Origin: Vicia villosa
Taxonomy: Eukaryota; Streptophyta; Magnoliopsida; Fabales; Fabaceae
Assembly: GCF_029867415.1 (NCBI RefSeq)
Contig: NW_026706247.1
Location: 62,001-126,000 of the forward strand
Direction of reading: 5' to 3'
Length of the DNA: 64,000 nt
Under the pieces are notes generated by a model. It made no database searches. It saw only the letters and a program-made list of their open reading frames with translations, and was not told the DNA's origin. Every line of letters begins with the position of its first letter. Within the stretch, counting starts at the first letter, position 1. Positions 51,885 through 63,636 of the stretch are shown here, one piece after another. Position numbers and translations under genes: made by a program.

Positions 51885-52353
51885 TGTAACAGAAATGAGT
51901 ATCAGAGCATTACGCCAAAATTGGTGCAAGAAGCGTTTCTGTATCAGAGTTTTATCAGAACTTCTGCTTCTGGGAAATCACAGTCAAAACCTGAGAAATC
52001 GACAGCCTTACTACTTTGATCTTGGAGAGTTTGTTGTAGTGACTTTCAGAACATGATCTTCTTAGAACAGAGATCAAGTGGCAAATACTTTTTGTTCTTG
52101 TGGACTTCCTTCAAAATCATCAGAACTTCTTATTCTTGTAAACCTCTCTCTTGATGAAGCTTTCTGATACTAAGAGACTAATGTTCAGACTATCTTTTTG
52201 TTATAAGCTTCCCTCAATGCAGCCTTTTGCTTTGAATTCTGCTTCAAAACTTAGGAAACACAAATAAACGATTAGGGAGCAAATATGTTCTTATTACGTG
52301 TTTGTTATCATCAAAACTATTTAAAATATGTAGAACCAAACTTTGTTCTAACA
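51885..52353 (-). mobile_element. Ty1/copia (SIRE/Maximus-like) 3' LTR
   Basis: Read on the minus strand it runs from TGTTAGAACAAAGTTTGGTT to CATTTCTGTTACA. It is preceded by the polypurine tract and ATCATCAAAAAGGGAGAGAT motif typical of this copia group (plus-strand 52354-52380). TATCAGAAC/CAGAAGT words recur inside. No partner LTR in the window. Confidence 0.7.
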
Positions 52354-53120
52354 ATCTCTCCCTTTTTGATGATGACAAAAACTCATATGTTTTGAATAAA
52401 TAATTAATATAAGAGATAACAGAAACTCCCCCTGAGTTAGAAACTCCCCTTGAGTTAGAAACTCCCCTTGAGTTTAATAATCAGAAGATTTAAATTAGAA
52501 TACTTCCATGATTATCTCCTGATTATGTCCTTGAATTAGAAGCTTATAGAAGTACTTATCCAGAAGTTTTTTGTTCTTAATAAATGATTTTACAAATATA
52601 TTAAATAAAAATGTTTGAGGCATTAGTCTAGGTAAACTGTTATGAATTCAAAATATTCTACGTTCTCTCCCTTTTTGTCAATAACCAAAAAATGCAATCA
52701 GAAAAAAAAAAGACTTCATTTAATGGAATTACAAGAAGAATAGAGCCAAAACAAAAGGAGCAGAAACAGAAAAGTACAACTAAAAAGAAAAAGCTTTGCA
52801 ATACTCAACAAGGAGAACTTCATCATGATTCGGAAATTCCGCATTGCGTAGAAATATCGACTACTCCAACAAATTCACACAAAGCATATAAGATTCGTCC
52901 ATAAGGAATGTGGAAGTTCTGACCGCACCCGAAGGCCAAGAGAGATTCCCTCAGATGACTGAAGATAATGGCAGGGAGGTTCACAGGGCTTCCTTTTTCA
53001 AGACGATGAATGAGAAAATGATCCCTAGAAGACAGAATTCTATGAAAGTTTCTTCTGGATTTCAAGTTGGAGAGAGCAAACCAAAACAAGACTTGTTTAG
53101 AAGGAGAAAGAAATTTTAGA
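52354..53120 (-). pseudogene. Copia internal remnant with putative plant transposon domain
   Basis: On the minus strand 52823-53089 reads LEKGSPVNLPAIIFSHLRES, FGCGQNFHIPYGRILYALCE. It resembles the putative plant transposon protein domain (NLP..IF.H and IPYGR motifs) found with SIRE-like and other legume retroelements. The flanking frames are broken. It sits directly upstream of the polypurine tract and 3' LTR, so it belongs to that element's 3' internal region. Confidence 0.5.
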
Positions 53121-53139
53121 TCGTTGAAAACACGTCTGG

Positions 53140-53600
53140 CAGTTTTTTATTTTTGCAAGTTCTACCATTGTGACTATTTTAAATAAAATACATTATTGAT
53201 TTATTACAAATATTTAATTTGATTAAAAATATTAGGAATATGAATTATTACTATATTTTAGTTTCTTTTTATTTATTTATTTGCAATTTCTGAAATTTGT
53301 TCAATTATTACCATATAAAACAAATTTTACTATACTGACAATATTATAATAATTGTGGCGCCAATAGGATATTGAAAAATTAAAAGTTTAAATATTATTA
53401 TTTATTTAATTTTTTGAAAATAAAATGAATCGAAATATATTAGTCTTTATTTATACCAAATATTAGTATTATAAGAAAATTATTTATGATATAATTCTTT
53501 TTTTATGGAATTTTTAAGTATTAAGTATATTGGAAAAAATTCAATAAGATGCTCTTTATAAGAATAACTAAATATGAAGCACTAATTGAATTAGAAGATT
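53140..53600. repeat. Segment duplicated from or with 36780-37480
   Basis: Collinear copy lacking the MITE at 36917-37290. It retains TATATTTTAGTTTCTTTTTA directly joined to TTTATTTATTTGCAATTTC. Confidence 0.85.
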
Positions 53601-54700
53601 ATTATTGTTAGTGCTCATTTCTCATGATAGTTTATAAAAGCAATTTTTTTACTGGGCTAATATATTTTTGGTTGGGATTTTAAAAAAAAAAAAGAAACGA
53701 ATTAAGAAAGGACAAAATTTAGATACAATTCTTTATGTGTGGTTCTTACTATTTTCCAATAAAGTTATGACAAGTTTATAATTTTCTGTTACACGTATGT
53801 TAATTTCAGGATTGTTGGAAACAAGAAGTTAAAAGTGAGAAGATTGTTCTCATTTCAACTTGATAAATACAATAGGATTGTTCTTGGTGGTTTGGGTGTT
53901 AGAAGATTATAAGATAAGTCTTGGGTTTATGCTTGTACAAATATCTAAAAACTAGTGAAATCTCTTACTATGTAATGGGATTGAAGTATTCTCGGATTGT
54001 GAGGGAAACTAGGATATATCATTGTGTCATTTATTAAGTATGTTTTTAGTTTTATATGTTTTTAGTCCTATAAAATACCAAAATTATATTTTTGTTGGTT
54101 CCTATAAAAGAGAATGACATTTTATAATTCCTATAAAATTATTATGCACTTAGTTTTAGTCTCTACTGTTAAACCAATGTTATTTTTTTAATGATTATTT
54201 TGCAGACATGTTTAAAACGTTTTAAACAGTTTCTTGAAAAAAAAAGCTCAAAATTTGATTTTTACGTCGATATTTTCATTACTTTTATAATTATTTTATA
54301 AAATTTGAAAATTTCATATTTAATTTTTCTCGTTTTAAAATATTTTAAAGTTTGGTAAATAAATATTTTACAGTAATCAAAACATGTATATAAAATTATT
54401 TAAAAGTTGAAAAGTTAAAGAATAATTAAATAGTTTTTAAAAATTTTAAAAATAACCAGACGAAGACACCCTACACAAAAATTTTACAAAGATCATTCAT
54501 TAAATTTTTTAGGAACTAAATAACAAATTATATGAGAATGTCGTTTTTATTTTTATGTAAGAACATAAAAATAAACTTGAAACATTAAAATTTAAAATAT
54601 ATATCGTGTAATATGTCAAACCATTTTTATACTTTAAAGTTATTTAAATACCATAATAGATTATTAATTTATTATTTTATATTGTTAGTGCATGTCCACT

Positions 54701-54864
54701 TAGGGATGGGAAGCAAACCAAAATACGCGGTGTCCACCCGCACCCGAGTCAACGGGAGAAAATCCGAGTTGACTGGGTGTGGATTTAGATTTCGGTGCCA
54801 TCCGAAATTTCGGGTGCGGGTTTGGGTAATGTGAAACTCGTACCCGAAACCCGAAATCACACCC

Positions 54865-54944
<80 letters not shown>

Positions 54945-55010
54945 ATATAATATATAATATATTTATATATATATATATATAAATATATATATAATATATT
55001 TATATATATA

Positions 55011-55068
<58 letters not shown>

Positions 55069-55290
55069 TGGAAAGTTGTAGGAAAATTGTAGGAAAAATA
55101 TATTTTATGTATGTTGTTGCGGATTTGGGTTTGAGTGAAAAAACCTGAACTCAGTGGATTTGGGCATGGGTGTCATTTTGTCACCCAAACAACTTTTGGG
55201 TTTAGATTTAAGTTCGAGTGCGATTTCGGGTGCGGATTTGAGTTGTGTGAAACCCGCACCTGATCCGACCCGTTGCCATCCCTATGGGCT
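54701..55290. mobile_element. hAT-like MITE with TA-microsatellite core
   Basis: Left end TAGGGATGGGAAGCAAACC; right end, inverted, AGCCCATAGGGATGGCAACG. Duplications ATGTCCACT flank it (54692-54700 and 55291-55299). The paralogous segment has one copy of a similar site (ATCTCCACT near 48217) and no element. Subterminal CCCGCACCCGA/TCGGGTGCGGGT repeats resemble hAT MITEs. The left end appears to lack the outer six bases seen at the right end. Confidence 0.75.
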
Positions 55291-55376
55291 ATGTCCACTA
55301 AATACTATATGTATTAAAAAAATAAAATATTTGATCCCCATTTCATAAGAAATCATTTGAAGAAATGGTTAATAAT

Positions 55377-55423
<47 letters not shown>

Positions 55424-55774
55424 CTTGTATAATTTTTTTGAATATTAAAATTTTATTTAAATTTAGTGCGATTTTAAATAACTTAATTAAAAGTTATTTT
55501 TAAAATTTTTTATAAAACCAATGTTTTTGACTGAATTAAGATTTGTTAACATCTTACAAAAACTTCTACAAAATAATTAATTTTGATCATCTTCTTTGAT
55601 ATATTAAATCATTTTTAATTGATGTTAATTCTTATAGAAGTTATATATAAGATAATAAATTTCAATTTCAATGATAAATTTTATCATACGAATATGCGCT
55701 AAAGAAATATCGAAACTGTTTTGTTATTAAATTTGACACTTTAATATTTAATTAAGTAATATGTGCATACATGA

Positions 55775-55853
<79 letters not shown>

Positions 55854-55925
55854 TTTTTATTAGCCTAAATTTGACCTATTTAATAAAATAGACAATTAGA
55901 AAAGCTTGAGTTTAACCTCTTTACT

Positions 55926-55973
55926 AAATAAATTTTTCCTAAAGGTGGCAAGTGTATTGCTAGTCAATTATAA
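55926..55973 (+). pseudogene. DEFL exon 2 relic
   Basis: Reads FPKGGKCIASQL-stop in one frame and matches the 3' part of exon 2 of DEFL copies 4 and 5 nearly exactly. There are no flanking cysteines before or after. Leftover of a further duplicate about 420 bp upstream of copy 5. Confidence 0.75.
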
Positions 55974-56390
55974 CATTTTTCCTAAAATTGTATATATAAT
56001 AGATTCCTTATATATAACATTTTCTTATATTTTATTTGGATATTAAAATTTTACTTAAATTCAAGGTTATTTTAAATAATTTTAGAAAAGTTATATTTTA
56101 TAAAAGCAATTTTTTTACTGTGTTAATATATTTTTGGTTAGGATTTAAAAAAGAGAAAGGAATTAAGAAATAGTTATTTTATAACTTTTATAAAAATTAT
56201 TTTTAGTAATATTTTATAAAAGCAATTTTTTGACTGGGTTAATGTATTTTTGATTAGGATTTTAAAAAGGGAAAAACAAATAAAAAATTTGTGCCCTTTT
56301 AAAATTAAAATAATTTATTGAAGAAATTCTATTGATCACTATAAATAGCACTAGGAGGTATTCCTTCTCCATATTGCAAAAGAAGAAAAG

Positions 56391-56771
56391 ATGGCTATTT
56401 GCATCAACCGTGTGTATTTTTTCATTGCATTGCTATGCATTGCATCTGTTTTGACTCAAGGTATCATATTTACTTGATAACAATTTTCAATTCTTAATAT
56501 AATTGAAATCAATAGAAAAGAGTTTTAAAATACTTCTTCTCAAAAATATTTAAAAATGTGTTTGAAACGTTTTTAACAATTAGATTGATGTTGTTTATCT
56601 CTTACCTTATTTTTTGCAGGAGAAGCAAGTGATTCATCAACTCCATGGATTTATTGCATTGCTCAAGGTCCATGTCCAAACAAGGATCAAGATTGTAACA
56701 ATTATTGTTTAACAAATAAGTTTCCTAAAGGTGGCAAGTGTATTGCAAGTCAATGTTGTTGCGATGGATAA
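56391..56771 (+). CDS. Defensin-like secreted cysteine-rich peptide, copy 5
   Basis: Exons 56391-56460 and 56620-56771, with a 159-nt phase-1 GT-AG intron, encode 73 residues. Exon 2 and thus the mature peptide are identical to copy 4 (49489-49869). The only amino-acid difference is in the signal peptide, Ala18 here for Ser18 there (CIASV versus CISSV). The intron differs at a handful of bases. TATAAATA at 56340-56347 and the TAGCACTAGGAGGTATTCCT leader are conserved. Eight cysteines, ending CCCDG. Probably a working paralogue from a very recent duplication. Confidence 0.88.
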
Positions 56772-57146
56772 ATTGTGTTGTTTTTTTTTTTTTAAATGTC
56801 TTTAATATGACATATGCATCCAAATAAATACATTTTGTGATGGATAACTGTATTATCGTTTTAAAAAAATGTATACGAGGTCTTTAATATGACATATTCA
56901 TCGAAATAATTACATTTAGTTTTGTTTTAAATATTTTTGTTATATCATTTTTTTTATTTCTTACCAAATCATTTATGAAATAAGGGAAATAAGGGTATGT
57001 TTGCTAAAAAGAAAAAATAGCGGTGGACTGATACGCTAGATTATAGCTTAATAGTCAATGGCAAAGGCAAAATAAATTTTTTTCATTTTGTCAACAAAAG
57101 TATAGTTTAAAATAAAAGAAATGAGACACAACCTTATAATAGCGTG

Positions 57147-57500
57147 TTATATAAAATCACGAGACAAATGTTCTTTTCGAGACTTCTTTTTAGTGAATGT
57201 TCGAATAATATCAATATCATCAAGTGACTTGAATATCTCCCGCTCGGTGTAACACATCATTGAGCCATTGAACCACACATCGTTGATTTTATTGCGCAAA
57301 TTAGACTTAATATTCGTCATTGTTGAAAAAGCTCTTTCAACGGATGTTGTCGATACTGACAATATCAAAGCTAACTCAATATATTTTTGAACACCTTCAC
57401 AAGTGGAAAATGAAACATTTCTTTTACTTGAAGAACATAAGTTTCAAGTTGATCCCTTATTATTCCACGGTCATTATCAGAAAAGTTAGCATCATATATA
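57147..57500 (-). pseudogene. hAT transposase C-terminal (dimerisation domain) relic
   Basis: On the minus strand, FSDNDRGIIRDQLETYVLQV and KVFKNILS lead through a frameshift near 57370 into LSVSTTSVERAFSTMTNIKS, NLRNKINDVWFN, CYTEREIFKSLDDIDIIRTF. This is the hATC dimerisation domain typical of plant TTF-type/ZMYM-like hAT proteins. The catalytic region is missing. No TIRs were found around it. Confidence 0.75.
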
Positions 57501-57559
57501 TTTTAAATTATTTATTTAAATTATAATACTTATCAATAATTATCAAAAATAATTTAGTA

Positions 57560-57590
57560 AAATTCATTCGTGCATCGCACGGACAAACGT
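57560..57590. other. Helitron-like terminal hairpin, decayed
   Basis: TCGTGCATCGCACGGACAAA has a perfect CGTGC/GCACG stem like the 3' hairpin of plant Helitrons, but no CTAG follows. Weak candidate for an eroded Helitron end. Confidence 0.25.
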
Positions 57591-59569
57591 TTAATTATTT
57601 TTTAACTTAAAAGTAGAAGATGGTTTTGAAGACACATAAATTTCATTAAGTGTAGATTTTTTTAATTAAAAATAAAATCGGTAGTGAGAATTTTGCAATC
57701 CTTATCCTATTTAATTATTTTTGAATCTTTTTATTATATAAAATTGTCCGAATTAGTGTCCAATTTTTTACTAATAAATTAATAATATAATAAATTAATT
57801 ATTGTAAATTACCATAGTTTCAAAAAGATTGCCTAATTAAATCATTTAAATTCAAATAGTTATACAATGAATCATAGTTAAATTTCAAAAATTCTCATAA
57901 TCACTTATGTAAAAATAAATAAAAATAAAATCAAAGTGTATATATTAAAAATTATAATTATTTATTGAATTAATAGTGGGTGGTGGTTTTGATTTTTGAA
58001 GGCGTTTTATTGTATCCATAAATTTCAGTCCTATACTAATGATTTTTAAAATTAATAAAATATGATAAAATTAGTAGTAGGACTATATTATAAAACTAAT
58101 AAACTATCATCTGTTGAAATACAATAGCTGGCAAACATCAATTGCTATATTTTTTGCTATATAATTTTTTGGAAACATAGCCTGGGCAATGGCCCAGCCT
58201 AGTTAGGTCTTAGCTTCGCATATGCTTATAGTATATAGTTGATGGTTGAGATTGATAGCTGATAAGCTAATTGAATTGTTTGGTAAAATTAGCGGTTCAT
58301 CTAACTTATAATTGTAAAATGACACAAAAAATATTTAATACATAATAATTTCATTTTTAATTAAAATAAATTATAAAGGATAAAAGTGAGTTTTTGTTAA
58401 AATAATAAGGATAAAAAAGAAAGAAAAATGATAAGTTATAAGTTATAAATTTTAATGCTATTTAAAATAGCGTCCGAAAAATAAATTATAAGCTAACAAA
58501 ATAAACTATAAATTCAGGATAAAAACGTTAACAAACGGGTCTAAATTATCATTTGAGCAACAAATAAACACCCAAATTTTGAAATATGAGACCGATGGTT
58601 CATAATCGTACTAACCTCATGATCAACAACCAAGTTTTTCGTACAAAAGGTAAACATTATTAAAAACACTCTTGATGATTCAAATCCATAAGTTGATGTC
58701 TTGAAAGAACCTCACCTCTAACAAAACAACTAGTACCCTCAAACATACTTTGGAATAAGCACCACTCTATTTGTAATATTCCGTTTCAGAATATTTACCA
58801 TTGTAATGAAGGTTGAAGGTCCAAAGGTAAAATAGTAGTTTTACTACCAAAGATATTTTTTTTAAAAATTTGCAATAATTGCTATGCGATATATTAAAAT
58901 AAGTGAAAGCAAAATAAGGTGGAGAGTAGGGCGGAGAATATGTCAGATCAACTAATAAGGATCTACGCCTAGCTTACACATGCCTAAAATAGATTTTTTT
59001 TTTAAATATAAAAGGCATAAATTTTTTTATAAACATATTTAATTCAAAATGTTAGGTCTAAGGTCATAAAAAGTCTTTTAAATCTATCAGGCCGCCATAT
59101 TTTGACAAATATGAATAATCTTATTATTATTATCATTATAATATTGTATTTTTTACTTTGAATTAAAATAAATAAAACTTAATTATCGTAAAGAACTTAT
59201 GAAAATAAGCTAAAAAAAATCTTATGAACAATGTCATAACTTGTTTTCATAAGTTCTCTCAAATAAATAGTATTACAAAAGTTATGCTACTAGGTTAACT
59301 TGAATAAGTCATGAAAACAAACATTTAGTTTCATTGATCTTTTAATTTATTAGTCTATTTAAATATTAGTTGAATTGCTTATTTACGAATGTTATAAAAT
59401 GAAATAGGCTTTTAAATAGGCTAATAAGCCAATCAAACCTTCGTATAAGTATGTTGGACTTCCACAAGAAGATCTTTGTTGCCTCTTAAGGCAATGCATG
59501 AATGTTGAACTTCTATTAGAAGATCTTTGTCTCTCATGGATAATACAAATGGATTATACGTGGGGGATC
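57591..59569. other. Intergenic DNA, MITE-like debris, no gene seen
   Basis: AT-rich. Contains words typical of short DNA-element debris (ATAAGTTATAAGTTATAAAT near 58431, GTTTGGTAAAATTAGCGG near 58278 and TTAACAAACGGGTC near 58529, possibly paired ends). No coding signal. Confidence 0.4.
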
Positions 59570-60000
59570 ATCTCATCTAAATTCCTCAGTTGAGGGACAC
59601 GGCCAAGAGTATCATCAGAAAGAAGATCATTTAAACGTCTTGCTTGAGGGGCTAAGAGTCTCATCAGACATGCTCATCTAATCGCATCGCCTAAGGTACT
59701 AAGAGGCTCATAAGACATGATCATCTAAACGCCTCACTTGAGGGACTGGAGTCTCATAAGGCACACTCATATAAACACATCACTTGAGTGACTAAGATTC
59801 TCATCAAACAGACTCATATAAACGCCTTGCTTTATGGACTATGAGTCACATCAAAAGGCTCATTTAAACGCCTCACATTAAGGACTTATGTTCTCATCAG
59901 ACATGCTCAACTAAGTGCCTCACCTGAGGGACTAAGAGTCTCATCATACATGCAAATCTAAATGCCTTGCTTGAGAGACTAAGTGTATCATTAGACAGAC
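59570..60000. repeat. 47-bp tandem repeat, about nine copies
   Basis: Degenerate units with consensus like CGCCT(C/T)(A/G)CTTGAGGGACTAA then GAGTCTCATCAGACATGCTC. The GAGGGAC-equivalent positions at 59693, 59740, 59786, 59833, 59880, 59926 and 59973 are 46-47 bp apart. The array ends exactly where the LTR element begins at 60001. Confidence 0.88.
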
Positions 60001-61071
60001 TGATCCGCTGTCGCACGCGGATCAAAAACGAGTTATTTTGAAAAACGGTAGTTTAGCGGTAACGACAACTCGAATATCGTTCTCACAAGGATTCTTGTTT
60101 TGTTATTAACTAATATAAATAAAATAGGGGTTTATGGTTTTAGATCGATTTATGAACAATAGGGCAAATAAGTGATTATTAAAATAAGCTGAAATGATTA
60201 ATCTACTGTTTTGGCTTCCTAACTTATCATCGATCCAAATAATTTCCAACTCACAAGCGGATTCTATTCCCTTTTCGATTATAAAAAAAATTATACAAGC
60301 GCAATTGAAATTATGTGATGTATGTTCCTAATTCCCGAATTAAGCAAACGGATTATATATAGCAATCGTGAATTAAGCAAACACGACAAACATACGCGGT
60401 TTAAGCAAACGCGATTAAAGTATAGGAACATGCAACCATCGAAATAAATCAATCTAACCTTGGATAATATCGAATTAAGCAAACAACATATCAAAGATTA
60501 TAATTGAAAGGAAATAGATTAATTGGAAAATATAAGAACCTCAAAGTATCGACGGAAACCGTTTACAGCAGATTAACCTCTAGGAATTAGTTCTTCATGA
60601 TCAAACGTACAAGCTCTTCCAAAAATGTGAAATGGTGATCCCCCGTGAACAGTACCACGGCTGCTACCCTAAGGGGAAAGAGTGCAACCCGTTTTACAAT
60701 CTAACTGGGTCAAACATACGACCCAGGCCCAAAACTAAATGACCTGAAACTTAACTAAAACTAGTGCTGCAACTTCAACGAATTTTCTGGCCCTTCTACA
60801 GTCCGATTCTGACTTCGGCTCCAACATAAGAATTGTAGCTCTTTCTCTTAGCTTTCCGGAAATTTTTAGAACGCCTCAATCGGACTCCTGGAACTCTAGA
60901 TATGATCGTTTCCGTGCAGACTGTTAAAGCTGAAAATTAAATACGAAAATCAAATAACAATAAAAATAAATTAAAATATAAAAACATTATAAAATACAAA
61001 AATAAGACAAGAAAACCATGGAAATGTATAAGTACAACCGTAGAGGAATGTGCATCAAAATGCACTGATCA
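60001..61071 (-). repeat. Athila-like 3' LTR, 1,071 bp
   Basis: Minus-strand ends TGATCAGTGC and GCGGATCA. Contains four near-copies of GAATTAAGCAAAC (60340-60485). Confidence 0.9.
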
Positions 61072-62057
61072 AATTCCCCCACACTTGAACTTTTGCACTC
61101 CGAGCAAAATGAAAAACAAAACAAAGAAAGCACAAATACATCAACAGTTATTCATCCTAGGCTACAAATCTTCTTCGGGTAAGTTTGCATCGACAGGTAC
61201 TAATCTTGCACACTAAGGACATCGTAAGAACACTAACCACAGATATGCAGACATAAGCCTCATAAATACACAAACCAATTCAAATCATATTATTATACCA
61301 TAGCCTAACTTACTCATCCTTTTTGCTCTTTTTCATTCAGGCGCAATCACATTAAGCCCGTTATCTCCACACACTTATAGTAGGACGACCGGTTAGTGAC
61401 TCTGATCCTTTTGCACGGGGTTCCGGTACTTGCGTGGCATAACCCTTTGCTTACTCAGATGTAGTTGCGGGGGATCGGACTGTAATCCTCCCTACCAAGT
61501 TCAGCACCAGAAACCGCTGAACCAACTAACAAAGAGTTTTGAAAACTTTTTTTTTTTAAGATTACACAACCGTTGGGTTAAGTGACCGGGTGAGGATCAC
61601 CAAACTTAGAAGGTGTATTACCTTTTTATTTTATTTTTTTTATTTTCGGAACATTCACTTATATTCATCGGCTTCCCTGCGTAAAGTGTGTGAGAGATGG
61701 TGCCGACTGCTGAAATAAACTACTCAAGAGCTGTCAGAGAATGAGAATTTAAGGCTAAAACATAATAAAAAATTCAAATCGATTTCCATATGCAGGAGAC
61801 GTACGGTGTTAGAACGATACCGATCTTGTGAATTTTTCCCACGTCTCCGCAAACTCGACTCAAATCAGTCTATAGCCTAAAACTTTCAAGAAGATGCATT
61901 TTTTATTGGTTGAAATTAAAACAAAAACAAAAAAAATTGAAAGAAAACAAAACAAATAAATGATTCTCTCCCCCACACTTAAGACATACATTGTCCTCAA
62001 TGAAAGAACATTAATATAAAATAAGAGTGAGAGAAAGGAAAGAACACACCCGAGTAG

Positions 62058-63218
62058 TCAAGGAGGATAAGTGATCACATAAGCTGTCTTTCCCAAAGAG
62101 AGATCTTCTATATTCTCTTCTTCCAAAGTGGGGCTCTCATGGAGTAGCTTTCGATAATTCTCATCGTCCTTAAAAAGTGGTTTAGCTCCTTCGCCTTTTA
62201 TTCCAGGATCAAAGAATGTTCTTCTAAAAGTAAACGTGTCAAATGGGCACGTGAAGGTGCTCTCATCTTTCACAATATCAAGGAACCAAAGGTTATGGGG
62301 CTGCCTCGCTACTTTTGCTGCATCTTCAAGTGAGATCCTATGCACACACATGGACGAACTAATATCATAAATGTCATCCAAGGTCCATCCAATTCCTTTG
62401 TTATGCTTCTTCAAAACCTGCAAAAACTTACTTTCTTGATCAAAATAAAGTTTAGAAGAAATTATAACCGGAAGTTTTTCATTCATCTCTAAATAAGTAT
62501 ATTTAAGATTTTGAGGAATTGGTTTCAGCTCCCGGGAAGGTGGTTGTTCAATGGATGGTTTGATCCGGGCAGCCGGGGTGTCGAGAGCTTCATCTACATG
62601 AACAACTTCATCTGCAACCTCATCTGTAGTAAGAATATCAACTTGCAAGGCAACCTCAATTTCAGCACAAACAGAGCAAATTTTAGTGTCAGTACAAACA
62701 TCACAAGAGTAAACATCATTAAAACCAGACAATGATGAAAAATCATCTACAAACAAATCAGTACAAGTATCATCAACATTTTCAGAAAGCAACTCTATTT
62801 GAAAAACAGAATGCTCTTCCAAGCGTTGTTGGTTTGATCCTTGAGCTTGCTGCATGGCATTCATCAAAGTGGCAAGCTGTCCAATCTGTGTTTGCAAAGT
62901 CTGGAGAGTAGAATCTACTTGCTGTTGATACTGAAGATTATTTGCAGCCATTTGTTTGACAATATCCTCTAGTGAAGGTTCGGAAGGGGCAGAGCACACA
63001 ACCTGAAATTCCTTCAGATGCTTATGCGGATCCTCACCTGCAAAACCATTAAACCTAGGCAACAAATGTGTTAAACCATATTCCAATTCAAAAGGTGCAT
63101 CACCCGCAGGATAGTCAATACATAAACCATTATAGTTCACATTAGGGACAGCCAACTGCGTTAGTGTTCTTTGTTCAGCTATGAGTTCAACAAACACCGA
63201 AATACCATAAAGTCCCAT
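62058..63218 (-). CDS. Fused gag/partial-pol ORF of Athila-like element
   Basis: A single 386-codon frame. The N-terminal third is Athila-type gag (FELEYGLTHLLPRFNGFAGE, DPHKHLKEFQVVCS). A Gln-rich helix follows (LQYQQQVDSTLQTLQTQIGQ). An acidic, Cys-containing linker comes next. The segment before reverse transcriptase (SRELKPIPQNLKYTYLEMNE, KHNKGIGWTLDDI, SMCVHRISLEDAAKVARQP) then jumps straight to the RT piece STFTCPFDTFTFRRTFF. About 70-80 residues in between, and everything from the YxDD motif on, are missing. The last about 60 residues (GEGAKPLFKDDENYRKLLHE...) are not recognised. It cannot be catalytic but could supply a gag-like particle protein. That the frame stays open suggests it is under selection or very young. 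Confidence 0.8.
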   Translation of the reverse strand: MGLYGISVFVELIAEQRTLTQLAVPNVNYNGLCIDYPAGDAPFELEYGLTHLLPRFNGFAGEDPHKHLKEFQVVCSAPSEPSLEDIVKQMAANNLQYQQQVDSTLQTLQTQIGQLATLMNAMQQAQGSNQQRLEEHSVFQIELLSENVDDTCTDLFVDDFSSLSGFNDVYSCDVCTDTKICSVCAEIEVALQVDILTTDEVADEVVHVDEALDTPAARIKPSIEQPPSRELKPIPQNLKYTYLEMNEKLPVIISSKLYFDQESKFLQVLKKHNKGIGWTLDDIYDISSSMCVHRISLEDAAKVARQPHNLWFLDIVKDESTFTCPFDTFTFRRTFFDPGIKGEGAKPLFKDDENYRKLLHESPTLEEENIEDLSLGKTAYVITYPP

Positions 63219-63615
63219 ACATGCAGAAACGAATAGAAAGAATAAAAACGATTAAACTAAATTCAGAAAAATATAAAAACACGAAATTTAATCTAATTAA
63301 GACAAATAAGAATTTTGGGATATTTTTTGGATTTTTTTAACTCTATGAAAACAGTAAAAAAATTCATTAAAAATAGAAAAACAATGAATTTGGCGATTTG
63401 GGGTCGAATTCCCTTACTCTTCTAGAGTAAGGGAGTATTGATCGCACGATTTTTCTACTTCCAGTAGGCAAAAACGTTTTACAATCGAATACAATTTTTG
63501 CAAAAATTGATTTTTTCGACTCTTAACGCGGATTGGCCAAAACCGTAAGGAAACTATGGCCAAAACACACAAACACTACAACTAAGACTCTAATATCAGT
63601 TAATATTCACAAGAA

Positions 63616-63633
63616 TCCCCGGCAACGGCGCCA
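63616..63633 (-). other. Primer-binding site, tRNA-Asp type
   Basis: On the minus strand TGGCGCCGTTGCCGGGGA lies 3 nt inside the 5' LTR. It is complementary to the 3' end of plant tRNA-Asp, the primer used by Athila elements (family knowledge). Confidence 0.88.
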
Positions 63634-63636
63634 ATT

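Larger units (their letters stand above)
54630..56890. repeat. Segmental duplicate B of the DEFL 4/5 pair
   Basis: Partner of 48150-49990. It contains the hAT-like insertion 54701-55290, TA microsatellites (54868-55063, 55379-55422 and 55776-55849), a DEFL exon relic and DEFL copy 5. Confidence 0.88.

Noticed and set aside
52692..53119. Plus-strand Lys/Gln-rich ORFs
   Set aside because: The minus strand matches retroelement sequence upstream of a copia LTR; the plus frames have no support.
54613..54860. ORFs on both strands around the TAGGGATGG end
   Set aside because: They cross the hAT-like terminus and its CCCGCACCCG repeats; chance frames.
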